From positions 1-64,000 of the forward strand of contig JAFRZE010000029.1 in assembly GCA_017442735.1 (NCBI GenBank): a stretch of 64,000 nt of DNA, given 5' to 3'. Made by a program: the position numbers and the translations under genes. The stretch is from Bacillota bacterium (GTDB taxonomy: Bacteria; Bacillota; Clostridia; Lachnospirales; Bianqueaceae). Below, piece after piece: positions 55,026 to 63,310 of this stretch; position 1 is the stretch's first letter, and the number at the start of each line of letters is the position of its first letter. Under the pieces are notes generated by a model. That model had not been told where the DNA came from, ran no database searches, and worked only from the letters and a program-made list of their open reading frames with translations.

Positions 55026-55450
55026 TGAGATCGTTCACGGAAGGAAGTTTTACGGTAGAAATGGCGCTGATCTTTCCGGGGATCCTGCTCCTTCTCGTCG
55101 CGCTGATCGAGACAGGATTATGGTACCGGATCCGGATCAGAACGGACGCGGGTCTGCAGGAAGCGCTGATGCTCGTCGAAACAGCCAGGAGCCGGGGATA
55201 TACGCTGGAAGAAGCCGTTTTTCTGGCGGACGGGAGGCTGGATGAATCTCTGGAAGATACCGGAGACTTTTCCCGCAGCTGGGAAGTCCGGGATTCTTAT
55301 CTGAAAGAATCGGTAGATCTGAATATCTGGGGCACGTATGGATCGATCCTGCCGCTTTCTTATCGGGAAAGCCAGCGGCTCCTTCATCCGGATCCCCGGA
55401 GATTCAGGGACAGAGTGGATCTGATATGCGAAAAACTAAACGTGAAATAA
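55025..55450 (+). CDS. TadE-like minor pseudopilin
   Basis: A 141-residue protein with a TadE-like N terminus: short leader ending in Gly7, then SFTVEMALIFPGILLLL with Glu at +5 of the mature chain and a single membrane helix. The remaining 100 residues are exposed outside. Minor pseudopilins of this kind start or stabilise the Flp pilus. It begins in the flp stop codon and overlaps the next gene by 25 bases. Confidence 0.83.
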   Translation: MRSFTEGSFTVEMALIFPGILLLLVALIETGLWYRIRIRTDAGLQEALMLVETARSRGYTLEEAVFLADGRLDESLEDTGDFSRSWEVRDSYLKESVDLNIWGTYGSILPLSYRESQRLLHPDPRRFRDRVDLICEKLNVK

Positions 55451-57384
55451 ACAGAGCCGAGGGAAGTCTCTCGGTTTTCTTCAGTCTGTTGTTCCCGGTG
55501 TTTCTGATGCTTTTTCTGACCTTATACATGGCCGGAAGGCGAAGTATCATGACTTCCGGGATCCAGCGGGACGCGAAGCTTGCTTCTTTTTCCGTGATGG
55601 CGGAATATCAGGCAGACGTCGTTCGGGAATATGGCCTGTATTATGTCCCTCTGACAAGGCTTGGCTCCGGTTTTTCCTTTTTTCTGAACAAGAACCGGAG
55701 TCATCCGTACGGAACCTATGAAGCTGTCAGTTTGTCCGTGACGCCCGAAAAAACACTGGAAGATCCGGCGGTTCTTGAGGAGGAGATCGTCCATTTCATG
55801 GAAGAGCGGGTGCTGATCGACTCACTGGACGAAGTACTGGCTTTATTTTCAGAACTCGGGGAAGCGGAGCAGATGCAGAAGGAATATGCTCGCTTTCAGC
55901 ACTCGCAGGAACTGATGCTGATCCAGATGAATTACAGTGACCTGATCACGGATGTTTATGGGATCAGGGAAGACGGGCGAAGAAACGACCGGGCGATCCT
56001 GATATTTATGAAAGACAGTCCAAGACTTCCGGAGCTGATCCGGGCAGCCGGAACGGTCGAAGAATGGCTGCTGTCTTCGACTCCCGAGAATGAAGAAAGG
56101 GATCCCCAGGAGATCTATGACGAGATCCTGATCCTGGAGCAGGGGAAGGACCAAATTGAAACAACGCTGTATCTGCTGGAAGAGGCAAAAAGCCTGGCAG
56201 AGATCCTGATCGAGCAGATCGCGGATCTGAAAGCGCAGGAGGAGATCGATCTGGAGACCTGGGAGGGAGAGGAGCCTTATGAAAGACTCAGTGAGAAGCT
56301 TCCGGTCGATGAGAGCAAACTGCGTTCCCTGATCCGGATCCTGGAGAGAAATGAAGTACTGGTCCGGGAAGCCGGAGCGGTGCTGGACTCTTATCTGGCG
56401 GAGGAGATCCCGTGGGACGGCCAAAATATCCTGGAAATGCTCACCGGCTATGAATATGAGATCCGTCTGCCGCACGAGTCAAGACCGGTGGCGGATAAGC
56501 TGGATCTGTCATCCATCTGGGATTATCTGAGAGGATACAATATCGATGTGCGTAGCTACGCTCCGGATGAGGAACTGAAACTGCCGGAAGGCACCGGTTC
56601 AGGTGTGACTGCTTCCGGTCAGGATAATGACGGGATATCACCGAGCGATCTTTCACTGAATCTGGATCTTCAGCGGATCCGGGAGCATTTCCTCACGGAA
56701 GAATATGCCCTTGGCATGTGCATCAACCTGCGGGATACCATTCTTTCCGCGGAGGGGACTGTCCCGGTGAATCTTCGCGGCGACCGGATCAACGCCCGGT
56801 TTTTCTCCAATGAAGTAGAATACCTGCTTGTAGGTGCGCCGAATGAATACCGGAACGTCAACGGGACGAAAAACCGGATCATGGCGCTCCGGGTACTGCT
56901 GAACATGTTTCATCTCATGAACGATCCGGAAAAACGGCAGGAGATCGAACAGGCAGCGGCGCTGACCGGCGGCATTCTGATGCCGGGACTGGGAGATTTG
57001 GCCGCGTTTGGTCTGATTCTGATTTCCTGGAGCACTTTTGAGGCGGCCGCGGATTACCGGCTCCTCTCAGACGGCGGCAGAGTCCCCCTCCTGAAGGACG
57101 CCGAAAGCTGGCAGACCGATCTTTTTTCTCTTCTGGGCGGGGACATGACGGAAGAAGAGAAACTGGAGACGAAAGGGATGTCGTATCGGGAGTATCTGCG
57201 TGTCCTTCTGCTTCTATCCGATCAGGACAAATTGCTTTCAAGGCTTCAGATGATCCTTCGGACGGATCCGAAGATCGAAAAGTTGAGTGAAGCGGTCGTT
57301 TCGTTCCATGTGAGTCTGGAAGCGGTCCCTCAGGACGGATGGAGCGGGAGCATTTTCTTTTCCGGAGTCTTCGGCTATGAGTAA
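55426..57384 (+). CDS. DUF5702-like Tad locus protein (TadG-like)
   Basis: A 652-residue protein with one N-terminal helix (SVFFSLLFPVFLMLFLTL) and a long exposed part with many Glu-rich helices (residues 100-330), a spacer rich in Gly, Ser and Asp (about 380-405), and a folded C-terminal region with one more hydrophobic patch (ILMPGLGDLAAFGLILIS). It has a Gly-Ser junction like its neighbours but Phe, not Glu, at +5, so it may not be processed as a pilin. The resemblance to DUF5702 Tad proteins of Lachnospiraceae is from context and N-terminal form. It overlaps the next gene by 8 bases. Confidence 0.72.
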   Translation: MRKTKREINRAEGSLSVFFSLLFPVFLMLFLTLYMAGRRSIMTSGIQRDAKLASFSVMAEYQADVVREYGLYYVPLTRLGSGFSFFLNKNRSHPYGTYEAVSLSVTPEKTLEDPAVLEEEIVHFMEERVLIDSLDEVLALFSELGEAEQMQKEYARFQHSQELMLIQMNYSDLITDVYGIREDGRRNDRAILIFMKDSPRLPELIRAAGTVEEWLLSSTPENEERDPQEIYDEILILEQGKDQIETTLYLLEEAKSLAEILIEQIADLKAQEEIDLETWEGEEPYERLSEKLPVDESKLRSLIRILERNEVLVREAGAVLDSYLAEEIPWDGQNILEMLTGYEYEIRLPHESRPVADKLDLSSIWDYLRGYNIDVRSYAPDEELKLPEGTGSGVTASGQDNDGISPSDLSLNLDLQRIREHFLTEEYALGMCINLRDTILSAEGTVPVNLRGDRINARFFSNEVEYLLVGAPNEYRNVNGTKNRIMALRVLLNMFHLMNDPEKRQEIEQAAALTGGILMPGLGDLAAFGLILISWSTFEAAADYRLLSDGGRVPLLKDAESWQTDLFSLLGGDMTEEEKLETKGMSYREYLRVLLLLSDQDKLLSRLQMILRTDPKIEKLSEAVVSFHVSLEAVPQDGWSGSIFFSGVFGYE

Positions 57385-58318
57385 GCGGGGAATTTCCGGA
57401 TCGATCCTGGTGGAAGCCAGCCTTGTCGTTCCGATCTTTTTTATCGCGTTGATCCCCTTTCTTTATCTGTTGCGGATCTGTCTTTCACAGACTGTGCTGG
57501 AACGGGCGCTGGATGAAGCACTTCGTTCCCTTGCCGTTGAATCCTATGTGATCCTTCGTGATACGGAAGTTTCCGCCGGCGAAACAGTGTCCGGTGATAC
57601 GGAAACGATCGAAGGCGCATCAGAACTTTTCTCTATGCGGGAGGAGATGAAGGACACCGCGAGAGAAGGCAGTAACGGCGAGAGCGGGGATGACGAGAGC
57701 CTTGTGATGGATCTGGCCGGCAGCCTGTATCTGCGGCAAAAAGTGATGGATATCCTCTCATCCCGGGACCTTTCGGCTATGGGTATCGAAGGAGGAAAAG
57801 CCGGGATTTCCTTTCTCGCCAGCCGGTTTTTCTATTCGGAAGGCACGCACCGGCATCTGCTTCACGCGGAGATGACCGTCCGCTGGGACTCACCTTTTGC
57901 TTTTGTCGATCTGGGCCAGAGCACATTCTCCCGGACGACACACGCTTTCAGCGGAGAAAAGGAGGAAGGTGCGGATGGAAATGAGATCTCCGGGAAAGAG
58001 GACGGGGATGATACGATCGTTTACCGGATCGGCCAGGGGATCCATTATCATCAGGCGGACTGTTTCCTGATCGATAAGAATATCATCAGGATCTCCGTGT
58101 CGGAAGCGGAGCTGATGGGACTTCTTCCCTGTTCGAGATGCCGAAGCGATCTGGCTGTCACCGGTCTGGTTTGCATGACCAGCGGAGGCGAGCACTACCA
58201 TATGTCCTCCTGCGGCTACCTGTTTCCGGATCTTCGGTCGATGACGCTGACAGAAGCGCTGGAAGCGGGGCTTTCTCCCTGCGGCCTGTGCTATGGATCA
58301 GAAGGATATTTTCGATGA
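57377..58318 (+). CDS. Pseudopilin with tandem Cys/His (Ada-like) motifs
   Basis: A 313-residue TadE-like protein. The leader ends in Gly8 and SILVEASLVVPIFFI gives Glu at +5. After an acidic middle region, the last 100 residues hold two copies of one motif: G-x-HYHQADC ... AELMGLLPCSRC (about 216-255) and G-x-HYHMSSC ... ALEAGLSPCGLC (about 264-305). The YHxxxC...PCxxC layout is that of small zinc-binding modules related to the Ada N-terminal motif, seen on extracellular nucleases and other proteins. Tandem copies on a pseudopilin would place a metal site at the pilus tip or base. The stop overlaps the peptidase start (ATGA). Confidence 0.8.
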   Translation: MSKRGISGSILVEASLVVPIFFIALIPFLYLLRICLSQTVLERALDEALRSLAVESYVILRDTEVSAGETVSGDTETIEGASELFSMREEMKDTAREGSNGESGDDESLVMDLAGSLYLRQKVMDILSSRDLSAMGIEGGKAGISFLASRFFYSEGTHRHLLHAEMTVRWDSPFAFVDLGQSTFSRTTHAFSGEKEEGADGNEISGKEDGDDTIVYRIGQGIHYHQADCFLIDKNIIRISVSEAELMGLLPCSRCRSDLAVTGLVCMTSGGEHYHMSSCGYLFPDLRSMTLTEALEAGLSPCGLCYGSEGYFR

Positions 58319-58749
58319 TACTGTTTGGCAAGATACTTTGGATGGCAGCACTGATATGGCTCAGCATGACCGACCTTGTATATATGAAACTTCCCTATCC
58401 GGGGCTTCTCCTCTTTTCCTTATCCGGTATCATAAGGGTGCTGCCGGGATATTTAAATCCTTCGGGCAGCACCTTCTTCCGGATAGGGATGACCTTTGTG
58501 ACAGTGCTGATGATCGGCTGCCTGTCCGCTTTTGCCTGCCGGAAAAAGCAGATGGGAAAAGGAGATCTGATCGTTCTTATGATCATTGGTTTGGTCTACA
58601 CGATCGACCAGATTCTCGTGATCTTCTCGCTGGGGTTTTTGCTGGCAGGGCTGACAGCGCTTCTGATCATCTGGACGCGGCAGGGAGAAAGGCTTCCGCT
58701 TGTTCCGTTCCTGGGAATCGGATGCCTTTTGGTCGATATTTTGGGGTAA
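58315..58749 (+). CDS. tadV: TadV/CpaA-like prepilin peptidase
   Basis: A 144-residue, four-helix aspartic prepilin peptidase without the methylase domain, as usual for Tad systems. The two catalytic Asp residues are in WLSMTDLVYMKLP and GKGDLIVLMI. It would cut the leaders of flp, the TadE-like protein and the Cys/His pseudopilin after Gly. The real start is ATG 58315, overlapping the previous stop as ATGA; the longer open frame from 58138 runs out of frame inside that gene. Confidence 0.88.
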   Translation: MILFGKILWMAALIWLSMTDLVYMKLPYPGLLLFSLSGIIRVLPGYLNPSGSTFFRIGMTFVTVLMIGCLSAFACRKKQMGKGDLIVLMIIGLVYTIDQILVIFSLGFLLAGLTALLIIWTRQGERLPLVPFLGIGCLLVDILG

Positions 58750-58752
58750 GAG

Positions 58753-59421
58753 ATGAGAGTAGAAAGAATCGAATCCGAAAAAGGATCTCTTTTGCGGATC
58801 TGTGAGGATAAAGCCGGGATTTTCTATCAGGAACGGATGATGCCGAGGCTTCCCGTACTGGTCAGCGGCCGCTTCATTTCACAACACGAGGCGGAATTTA
58901 CCGCGCCGGCAGAAGCACAGCCGATCAGCCGGATCCTGAAAAGACCGATCCGCAAAGAAGAGCTGGATCGGATACTGGAAGCGTTCGAATCGTCGATCGG
59001 GCTTCTGGAAAGCTATCTTCTGGATAAAGAAAAACTGTGGTGGGATCCGGGCTGGATCTTTTATGATGGGCGGGAAAACAAGGTCTACCTGGTCTATCTG
59101 CCATGGGAAGAGGATCCGGGAAGGATCGGGATCGAAAGACAGCTCTGCCGGTATCTGTGGCTGACGGCCTCTTTCTGCGGATGGGAGGAAGACCTGTGGG
59201 AAAGTGTCGGGAAATTCAGCGCCCTGGTCTACGGACAAAGAGACAGGATGATGCAGAGAAACATGGATCCGGAAAAGGAAAAAGCTCTGGATGATCTGAT
59301 GGAGGCTTCTTCCTTTCTTCCCCCTCTCGTTCTCAGAAAACCCATCGGTGAAAAAGAAAGCCGCCCCGGTTTATGGGAGCGGCTGAAAACAGAGATCGAA
59401 GCCCGTCTTCACGGGTGGTAG
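58753..59421 (+). CDS. DUF6382-like protein without FHA domain
   Basis: A 222-residue cytoplasmic protein 3 bases after tadV. The FYQERMMP, LLESYLLDKEKLWWDPGWIFYD and VYLVYLPWEED stretches resemble DUF6382 proteins found at the end of Tad loci of Lachnospiraceae; these usually continue into a C-terminal FHA (phosphothreonine-binding) domain. Here the chain stops at the linker. The last codons form the hairpin CCCGT-CTTC-ACGGG, and vapBC follows, so the FHA part may have been lost at the vapBC insertion. Confidence 0.68.
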   Translation: MRVERIESEKGSLLRICEDKAGIFYQERMMPRLPVLVSGRFISQHEAEFTAPAEAQPISRILKRPIRKEELDRILEAFESSIGLLESYLLDKEKLWWDPGWIFYDGRENKVYLVYLPWEEDPGRIGIERQLCRYLWLTASFCGWEEDLWESVGKFSALVYGQRDRMMQRNMDPEKEKALDDLMEASSFLPPLVLRKPIGEKESRPGLWERLKTEIEARLHGW

Positions 59422-59455
59422 CTCCTCGGCTTTGCTGCACTTGGCGGTAGCTACG

Positions 59456-59484
59456 TTGACATGATATATATCCTGATATATACT
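59456..59484 (+). promoter_or_regulatory. vapBC promoter with built-in operator
   Basis: TTGACA (59456-59461), 17-base spacer, TATACT (59479-59484). The spacer and -10 hold two copies of TGATATATA separated by TCC, which also form a near palindrome around CCTG; this is a good site for VapB/VapBC autorepression. Confidence 0.75.
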
Positions 59485-59529
59485 ATTCTTGCGACGATAG
59501 TTCAGTTAATCGAGGAGGGCTGCTAAGAT

Positions 59530-59760
59530 ATGGAAACTGCAAAAATATTTATGAACGGACGAAGTCAGGCTGTTCGATTGCCATATAGCTGTCGGATGAC
59601 TGGAGAAGAAGCATACGCACAAAAAATCGGAGAAGTTGTCATTCTTTCCCCCAAAACACAGCACTGGGAGGCACTGCTGCAAAGTCTAAGTTTGTTTACT
59701 GACGATTATATGGAAGACGGCAGACAGGAAGGGCCTGCTGATCTTCGCGAGGAATTATGA
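59530..59760 (+). CDS. vapB: VapB-type antitoxin
   Basis: A 76-residue AbrB/MazE-fold antitoxin. AKIFMNGRSQAVRLP is the typical N-terminal swapped-hairpin DNA-binding part, and the acidic C terminus (ADLREEL) would neutralise the toxin. GAGGAGGG lies rather far (about 11 bases) from the ATG. The stop overlaps the vapC start by ATGA. The pair is more AT-rich than its neighbours, which suggests transfer. Confidence 0.88.
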   Translation: METAKIFMNGRSQAVRLPYSCRMTGEEAYAQKIGEVVILSPKTQHWEALLQSLSLFTDDYMEDGRQEGPADLREEL

Positions 59761-60161
59761 TGCGATACATGCTGGACACCAACATTTGTATATATCTGAT
59801 TAAACGAAAGCCGACAACGGTTCTTGATCATTTATCCATGCATCATCCGGAAGAAATCTGTATTTCTTCCATTACGTACGGAGAACTGCTCTATGGTGCA
59901 TATAAAAGTTCTTTTCCGGACAGAAATTTACTTGCTTTGCAGCTGTTTTTAGCAACGATCGACATTCTTCCGGTTAACACGACCACTTGTGATACATATG
60001 GGAAAATCCGTGCTTCCTTTGAAAAAGCAGGAATACCTATTGGACCCAATGATACATGGATCGCGGCTCAAGCGCTTACGGAAGGATGTATTTTAGTTAC
60101 CAATAATACAAAAGAGTTTTCCAGAGTACCACTACTGGAAGTAGAGAATTGGACTGTCTGA
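59757..60161 (+). CDS. vapC: VapC-type PIN-domain ribonuclease toxin
   Basis: A 134-residue PIN-domain endoribonuclease, intact. The acidic residues are in MLDTNICIYL, SITYGELLYGA and GPNDTWIAAQAL, and the TNNTKEFSRV block is usual for VapC/FitB toxins. It would cut tRNA or rRNA when VapB is degraded. It is convergent with the rhamnosidase gene, 12 bases away. Confidence 0.92.
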   Translation: MMRYMLDTNICIYLIKRKPTTVLDHLSMHHPEEICISSITYGELLYGAYKSSFPDRNLLALQLFLATIDILPVNTTTCDTYGKIRASFEKAGIPIGPNDTWIAAQALTEGCILVTNNTKEFSRVPLLEVENWTV

Positions 60162-60173
60162 ACGATCCTGGCT

Positions 60174-62288
60174 TTACAGCGTTTCCACATCCTCTGTGTA
60201 GGAAGTTTTGTATTTGAGATAATAGTATACAGGTACCGCAGACCAGCCGTGGCAGAGACTGCCGGCATTTCCAAAGGCACTGGCGCCTTCGATGGTTTCC
60301 CAGAAGGTATCCGCGCTGCGGGAAAGCATATATCCATAGTCCTCGGCGATCCTTTCGAACACGTAAGGCACATACTTCTCAGGACGCAGGAAAAGAGCCT
60401 CATATTTGAAAATGCTGTGGCTGAGCGTGACGGGAATCAGTTTGTCCTTGCGTCCCGCGAGCGCTTCCAGGATCTCTTCCTCTTTCTCTGGAGAGACCAA
60501 GCCGGCAAGCAGGGAAAGGGCTTGGGTGAGTTCAGCATAATGAGGAGAAACATCTTTACCGACAAATGATGTGTAAACACCTTTTCTCTGGTCAAAGAAA
60601 ACAGAATGATACGAAGAACGGATCTTGGAAATGGCTTCCTCGAAAGAAGCCGTTTTTTCATTTAGAGCGGTCAGGATCTCCAGCAAACTCTGCAGTGCCA
60701 GCACAGCAAAGGCGTTAAGCGGCGCGTCATAGATGGGCGAATCGGTGGGAAGCGTCCGTTTATCACCGCTTAAGCCATCCTGCCATTCATAGAAATTCCA
60801 GTATTCTTGGCCGGGGTACCGGGAGATCAGACCGGTTTCGTCGATCCGGCTGATCATTCGATCTGCGATCGTAAAAAGAACGGGCAGCAGTTCCTTGATC
60901 GTCCCGGCGTCTTTCGAATACCGGAGGTATTCCGCGCACTGGATCAGATAAATATAGGTGAAGGAAGGGATCGTGATATCCGCTTTTCCCGGGCTGATCA
61001 GTTCCAGAAGACCATCTTCCCGGAGGCTTTTGGCGATCAGCTGGAGACTGGCCGCGGGAAACGCATATTCATGAAACGCGAAGTAGCCGCAGAGCATCTG
61101 ATTACGACTATCCATGGTGTAGAGCGCCTGTTCTCGCCACGGACAGTCTTCATAATGTTCGTGCATGCAGTCGCGGAGGGTCTTCAGGCAGGTCTCATAG
61201 ATCCTCTTATGGAGTGGATCTTTCGGTTCAAACGGCGCTGTATAGGAAAGTGGATAGATCGTTTCCCGGATTCCCAGGGAGTAGATTTGCGCGTGAGTGG
61301 TATAGAGATGAAGCTGCAGATATCTCGCAGCGATCCGTTTGAGCGGGTAGAAAAAAGTCCGTCGTCCGGCGGATAATCTTAGATGTGCGGCGAAATTCCG
61401 ACCATGGATAAACGTGCGTACATAGCCGTCTTCCAGATGTTCACCCCAGCCGATGATCAGATCCGTATCTTCTTCCAGCTCCAGTTCAAGACTCAGCAGC
61501 CCCACGGTGTGTGCCGGAAGCTCCGCGATCAGGCAGATTCCGGAAGCATCGCCAGCAGAAAATTCAGCGCCTTCTTTCGACGGCAAGGATATACTTTCCT
61601 CCGGCCGGCTGATCTCCAGATCGGATGATGCCATCCGGATGGCTGGAGTGGGATCAGATCCTGTATCCTGAAAGGATCCTGTCAGGATCAGCCGGGAAGA
61701 GGAAACGGGCAGGATATCCAGCTTCTTGACAGGTCTCGGGGACAGAAAAGGAAGAACGGCAGCCATCGGTTCGCAGGAAACGGCCGGTTCAAAAGCCTCA
61801 GGCTGTATAGTCTCATCAAAGTCAAAACTATAGGAAAGCTGCGGGGAGATCTTCGGAACATCCGTTTTGAAACGAAGATCTCTTCGGACAGGAAAACCCG
61901 GTTCGCTCCGGAGAATGGACTCGGTCTTCCCGGAAGGCAATTCTTTCATGAGAACGAAAAGAGCACAGGGCGGATAATGGCGAACAGTAAAACTGTCCTC
62001 GCCCTGGGAATAGACGATCAGGCAGAATTCATTGACGCCCGGATGAAGGTAAGACGTGACATCCAGCGTATCATAGTATCTCGCGTCCTCGTATCCCCGG
62101 AAGATCCCCGAGTTGACAAAAACGCCATTTAAATAAAGCGCGTATTCACTATGGACATACAGATAGCAGGTATAGGTGATGTCAGTCGTTTCAGAGGGCA
62201 GAGAAAACGAACGGCAAAACTCGATCGTCCGGTTGATTTCGGTTCGGTCATGGTACCAGATGAGTGATGCGCCAGCAAAGATATCCAT
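60174..62288 (-). CDS. GH78-like alpha-L-rhamnosidase
   Basis: A 704-residue family 78 type glycosidase. An N-terminal beta-sandwich region (residues 1-330, with YALYLNGVFVNSG and PGVNEFCLIVYSQGEDS) is followed by the (alpha/alpha)6 barrel, in which CPWREQALYTMDSRNQ contains the probable acid Glu, and EYWNFYEWQDGL a second conserved acidic region. It would remove rhamnose from plant or bacterial glycans or glycosides. No signal peptide, so it is intracellular. It has its own promoter; GGGAG lies before the ATG. Confidence 0.86.
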   Translation of the reverse strand: MDIFAGASLIWYHDRTEINRTIEFCRSFSLPSETTDITYTCYLYVHSEYALYLNGVFVNSGIFRGYEDARYYDTLDVTSYLHPGVNEFCLIVYSQGEDSFTVRHYPPCALFVLMKELPSGKTESILRSEPGFPVRRDLRFKTDVPKISPQLSYSFDFDETIQPEAFEPAVSCEPMAAVLPFLSPRPVKKLDILPVSSSRLILTGSFQDTGSDPTPAIRMASSDLEISRPEESISLPSKEGAEFSAGDASGICLIAELPAHTVGLLSLELELEEDTDLIIGWGEHLEDGYVRTFIHGRNFAAHLRLSAGRRTFFYPLKRIAARYLQLHLYTTHAQIYSLGIRETIYPLSYTAPFEPKDPLHKRIYETCLKTLRDCMHEHYEDCPWREQALYTMDSRNQMLCGYFAFHEYAFPAASLQLIAKSLREDGLLELISPGKADITIPSFTYIYLIQCAEYLRYSKDAGTIKELLPVLFTIADRMISRIDETGLISRYPGQEYWNFYEWQDGLSGDKRTLPTDSPIYDAPLNAFAVLALQSLLEILTALNEKTASFEEAISKIRSSYHSVFFDQRKGVYTSFVGKDVSPHYAELTQALSLLAGLVSPEKEEEILEALAGRKDKLIPVTLSHSIFKYEALFLRPEKYVPYVFERIAEDYGYMLSRSADTFWETIEGASAFGNAGSLCHGWSAVPVYYYLKYKTSYTEDVETL

Positions 62289-62316
62289 GATAGTCTCCCA
62301 GAATCAGATTTTCTTC

Positions 62317-62345
62317 AGTGTATGTCGTGGACACATCGATGTCAA
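62317..62345 (-). promoter_or_regulatory. Promoter of the GH78 gene
   Basis: Minus strand TTGACA (62345-62340), 17-base spacer, TACACT (62322-62317). Confidence 0.65.
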
Positions 62346-62410
62346 GCACCTGTTTTGCCCGGACAAACCGGAAAATGCGCCAAATAAACAGAGGAAGTGG
62401 TGAAAACGCA

Positions 62411-62440
62411 TTGTCAAACAAGGCCGGACTGTGATAAAAT
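62411..62440 (+). promoter_or_regulatory. Promoter of the methyltransferase-hslO unit
   Basis: TTGTCA (62411-62416), 18-base spacer, TAAAAT (62435-62440) with TG one base before it. Confidence 0.6.
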
Positions 62441-62447
62441 GGAGGTT

Positions 62448-62494
62448 CAGAGCAACAAGGTTAAGAGCTCTGTTCGGACCGCGGCGCGGCCCGT
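62448..62494 (+). promoter_or_regulatory. Structured leader of the methyltransferase gene
   Basis: CAGAGC (62448-62453) pairs with GCTCTG (62467-62472), followed by a GC-rich stretch that can fold again. No known riboswitch was recognised. Confidence 0.3.
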
Positions 62495-62518
62495 AGACAA
62501 AAACGCAAGAGGTTGATT

Positions 62519-63310
62519 ATGTACGAGAACTTTGCTCATCTGTACGATGAGTTTATGCAGACGATCCCCGCCGAGGAGTGGGCGGACTATATTGAAACGC
62601 TGCTGAAAAAACATAACTTAAGGCCGCATCTGGTGCTGGATCTTGCCTGCGGGACTGGTTCACTGGCCCTGGAGCTTGACCGACGAGGATATGATATGAT
62701 TGGCGTGGACGGGTCGGAGGAAATGCTGCAGCAGGCAGGTGAGAAGGCCCGGCAGGCGGGAAAGTCGGAAGACATCCTGTTTCTCTGCCAGGATATGAGG
62801 GAATTCGAGCTTTACGGAACAGTCGACGCGATCGTCTGTACCTGTGACAGCCTCAACTATCTGCTGGAAGAAGAGGATGTACGCCAGGTATTCTCTCTGG
62901 TGGAGAATTATCTTGATCAGGGCGGGCTCTTTCTGTTTGATCTGAATACGGAATCTAAATACAGCGAGATCCTGGGCGAGCAGACCTTTGCCGACACATC
63001 GGAAGACGGCGCTTTTATCTGGGATAATTACTATTACGAAGATGAAAAGATCAACGAGTATGAGGTGACCTTCTTTGAAAAGACCGAGGGCGGTCTGTAC
63101 TGGCGCTCTCAGGAAACGCACTATCAGAAGGCGTACCGGGAAGAAGATATCCGAAAATGGCTGGAAGACGCGCATCTTAGCGTAGAGGCCGTCTATGACA
63201 GCTTTACGCTGGATCAGCCGGACGAACAGTCGGAAAGGATCACTTTTGTGGCCCGCGAGCTACGAGAAAAGAAACGGTATATACCGGAGGGGGAAGAAGA
63301 AAATGTGTGA
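62519..63310 (+). CDS. Class I SAM-dependent methyltransferase
   Basis: A 263-residue Rossmann-fold methyltransferase. Motif I is VLDLACGTGSLALEL, the acidic end of strand 2 is GVDGSEEML, and motif IV reads VDAIVCTCDSLNYL. YENFAHLYDEFM at the N terminus is usual for a Bacillota group next to hslO, of unknown substrate. ATG 62519 with AGAGG upstream is chosen over TTG 62513. It overlaps hslO by 8 bases, so the two are coupled. Confidence 0.9.
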   Translation: MYENFAHLYDEFMQTIPAEEWADYIETLLKKHNLRPHLVLDLACGTGSLALELDRRGYDMIGVDGSEEMLQQAGEKARQAGKSEDILFLCQDMREFELYGTVDAIVCTCDSLNYLLEEEDVRQVFSLVENYLDQGGLFLFDLNTESKYSEILGEQTFADTSEDGAFIWDNYYYEDEKINEYEVTFFEKTEGGLYWRSQETHYQKAYREEDIRKWLEDAHLSVEAVYDSFTLDQPDEQSERITFVARELREKKRYIPEGEEENV

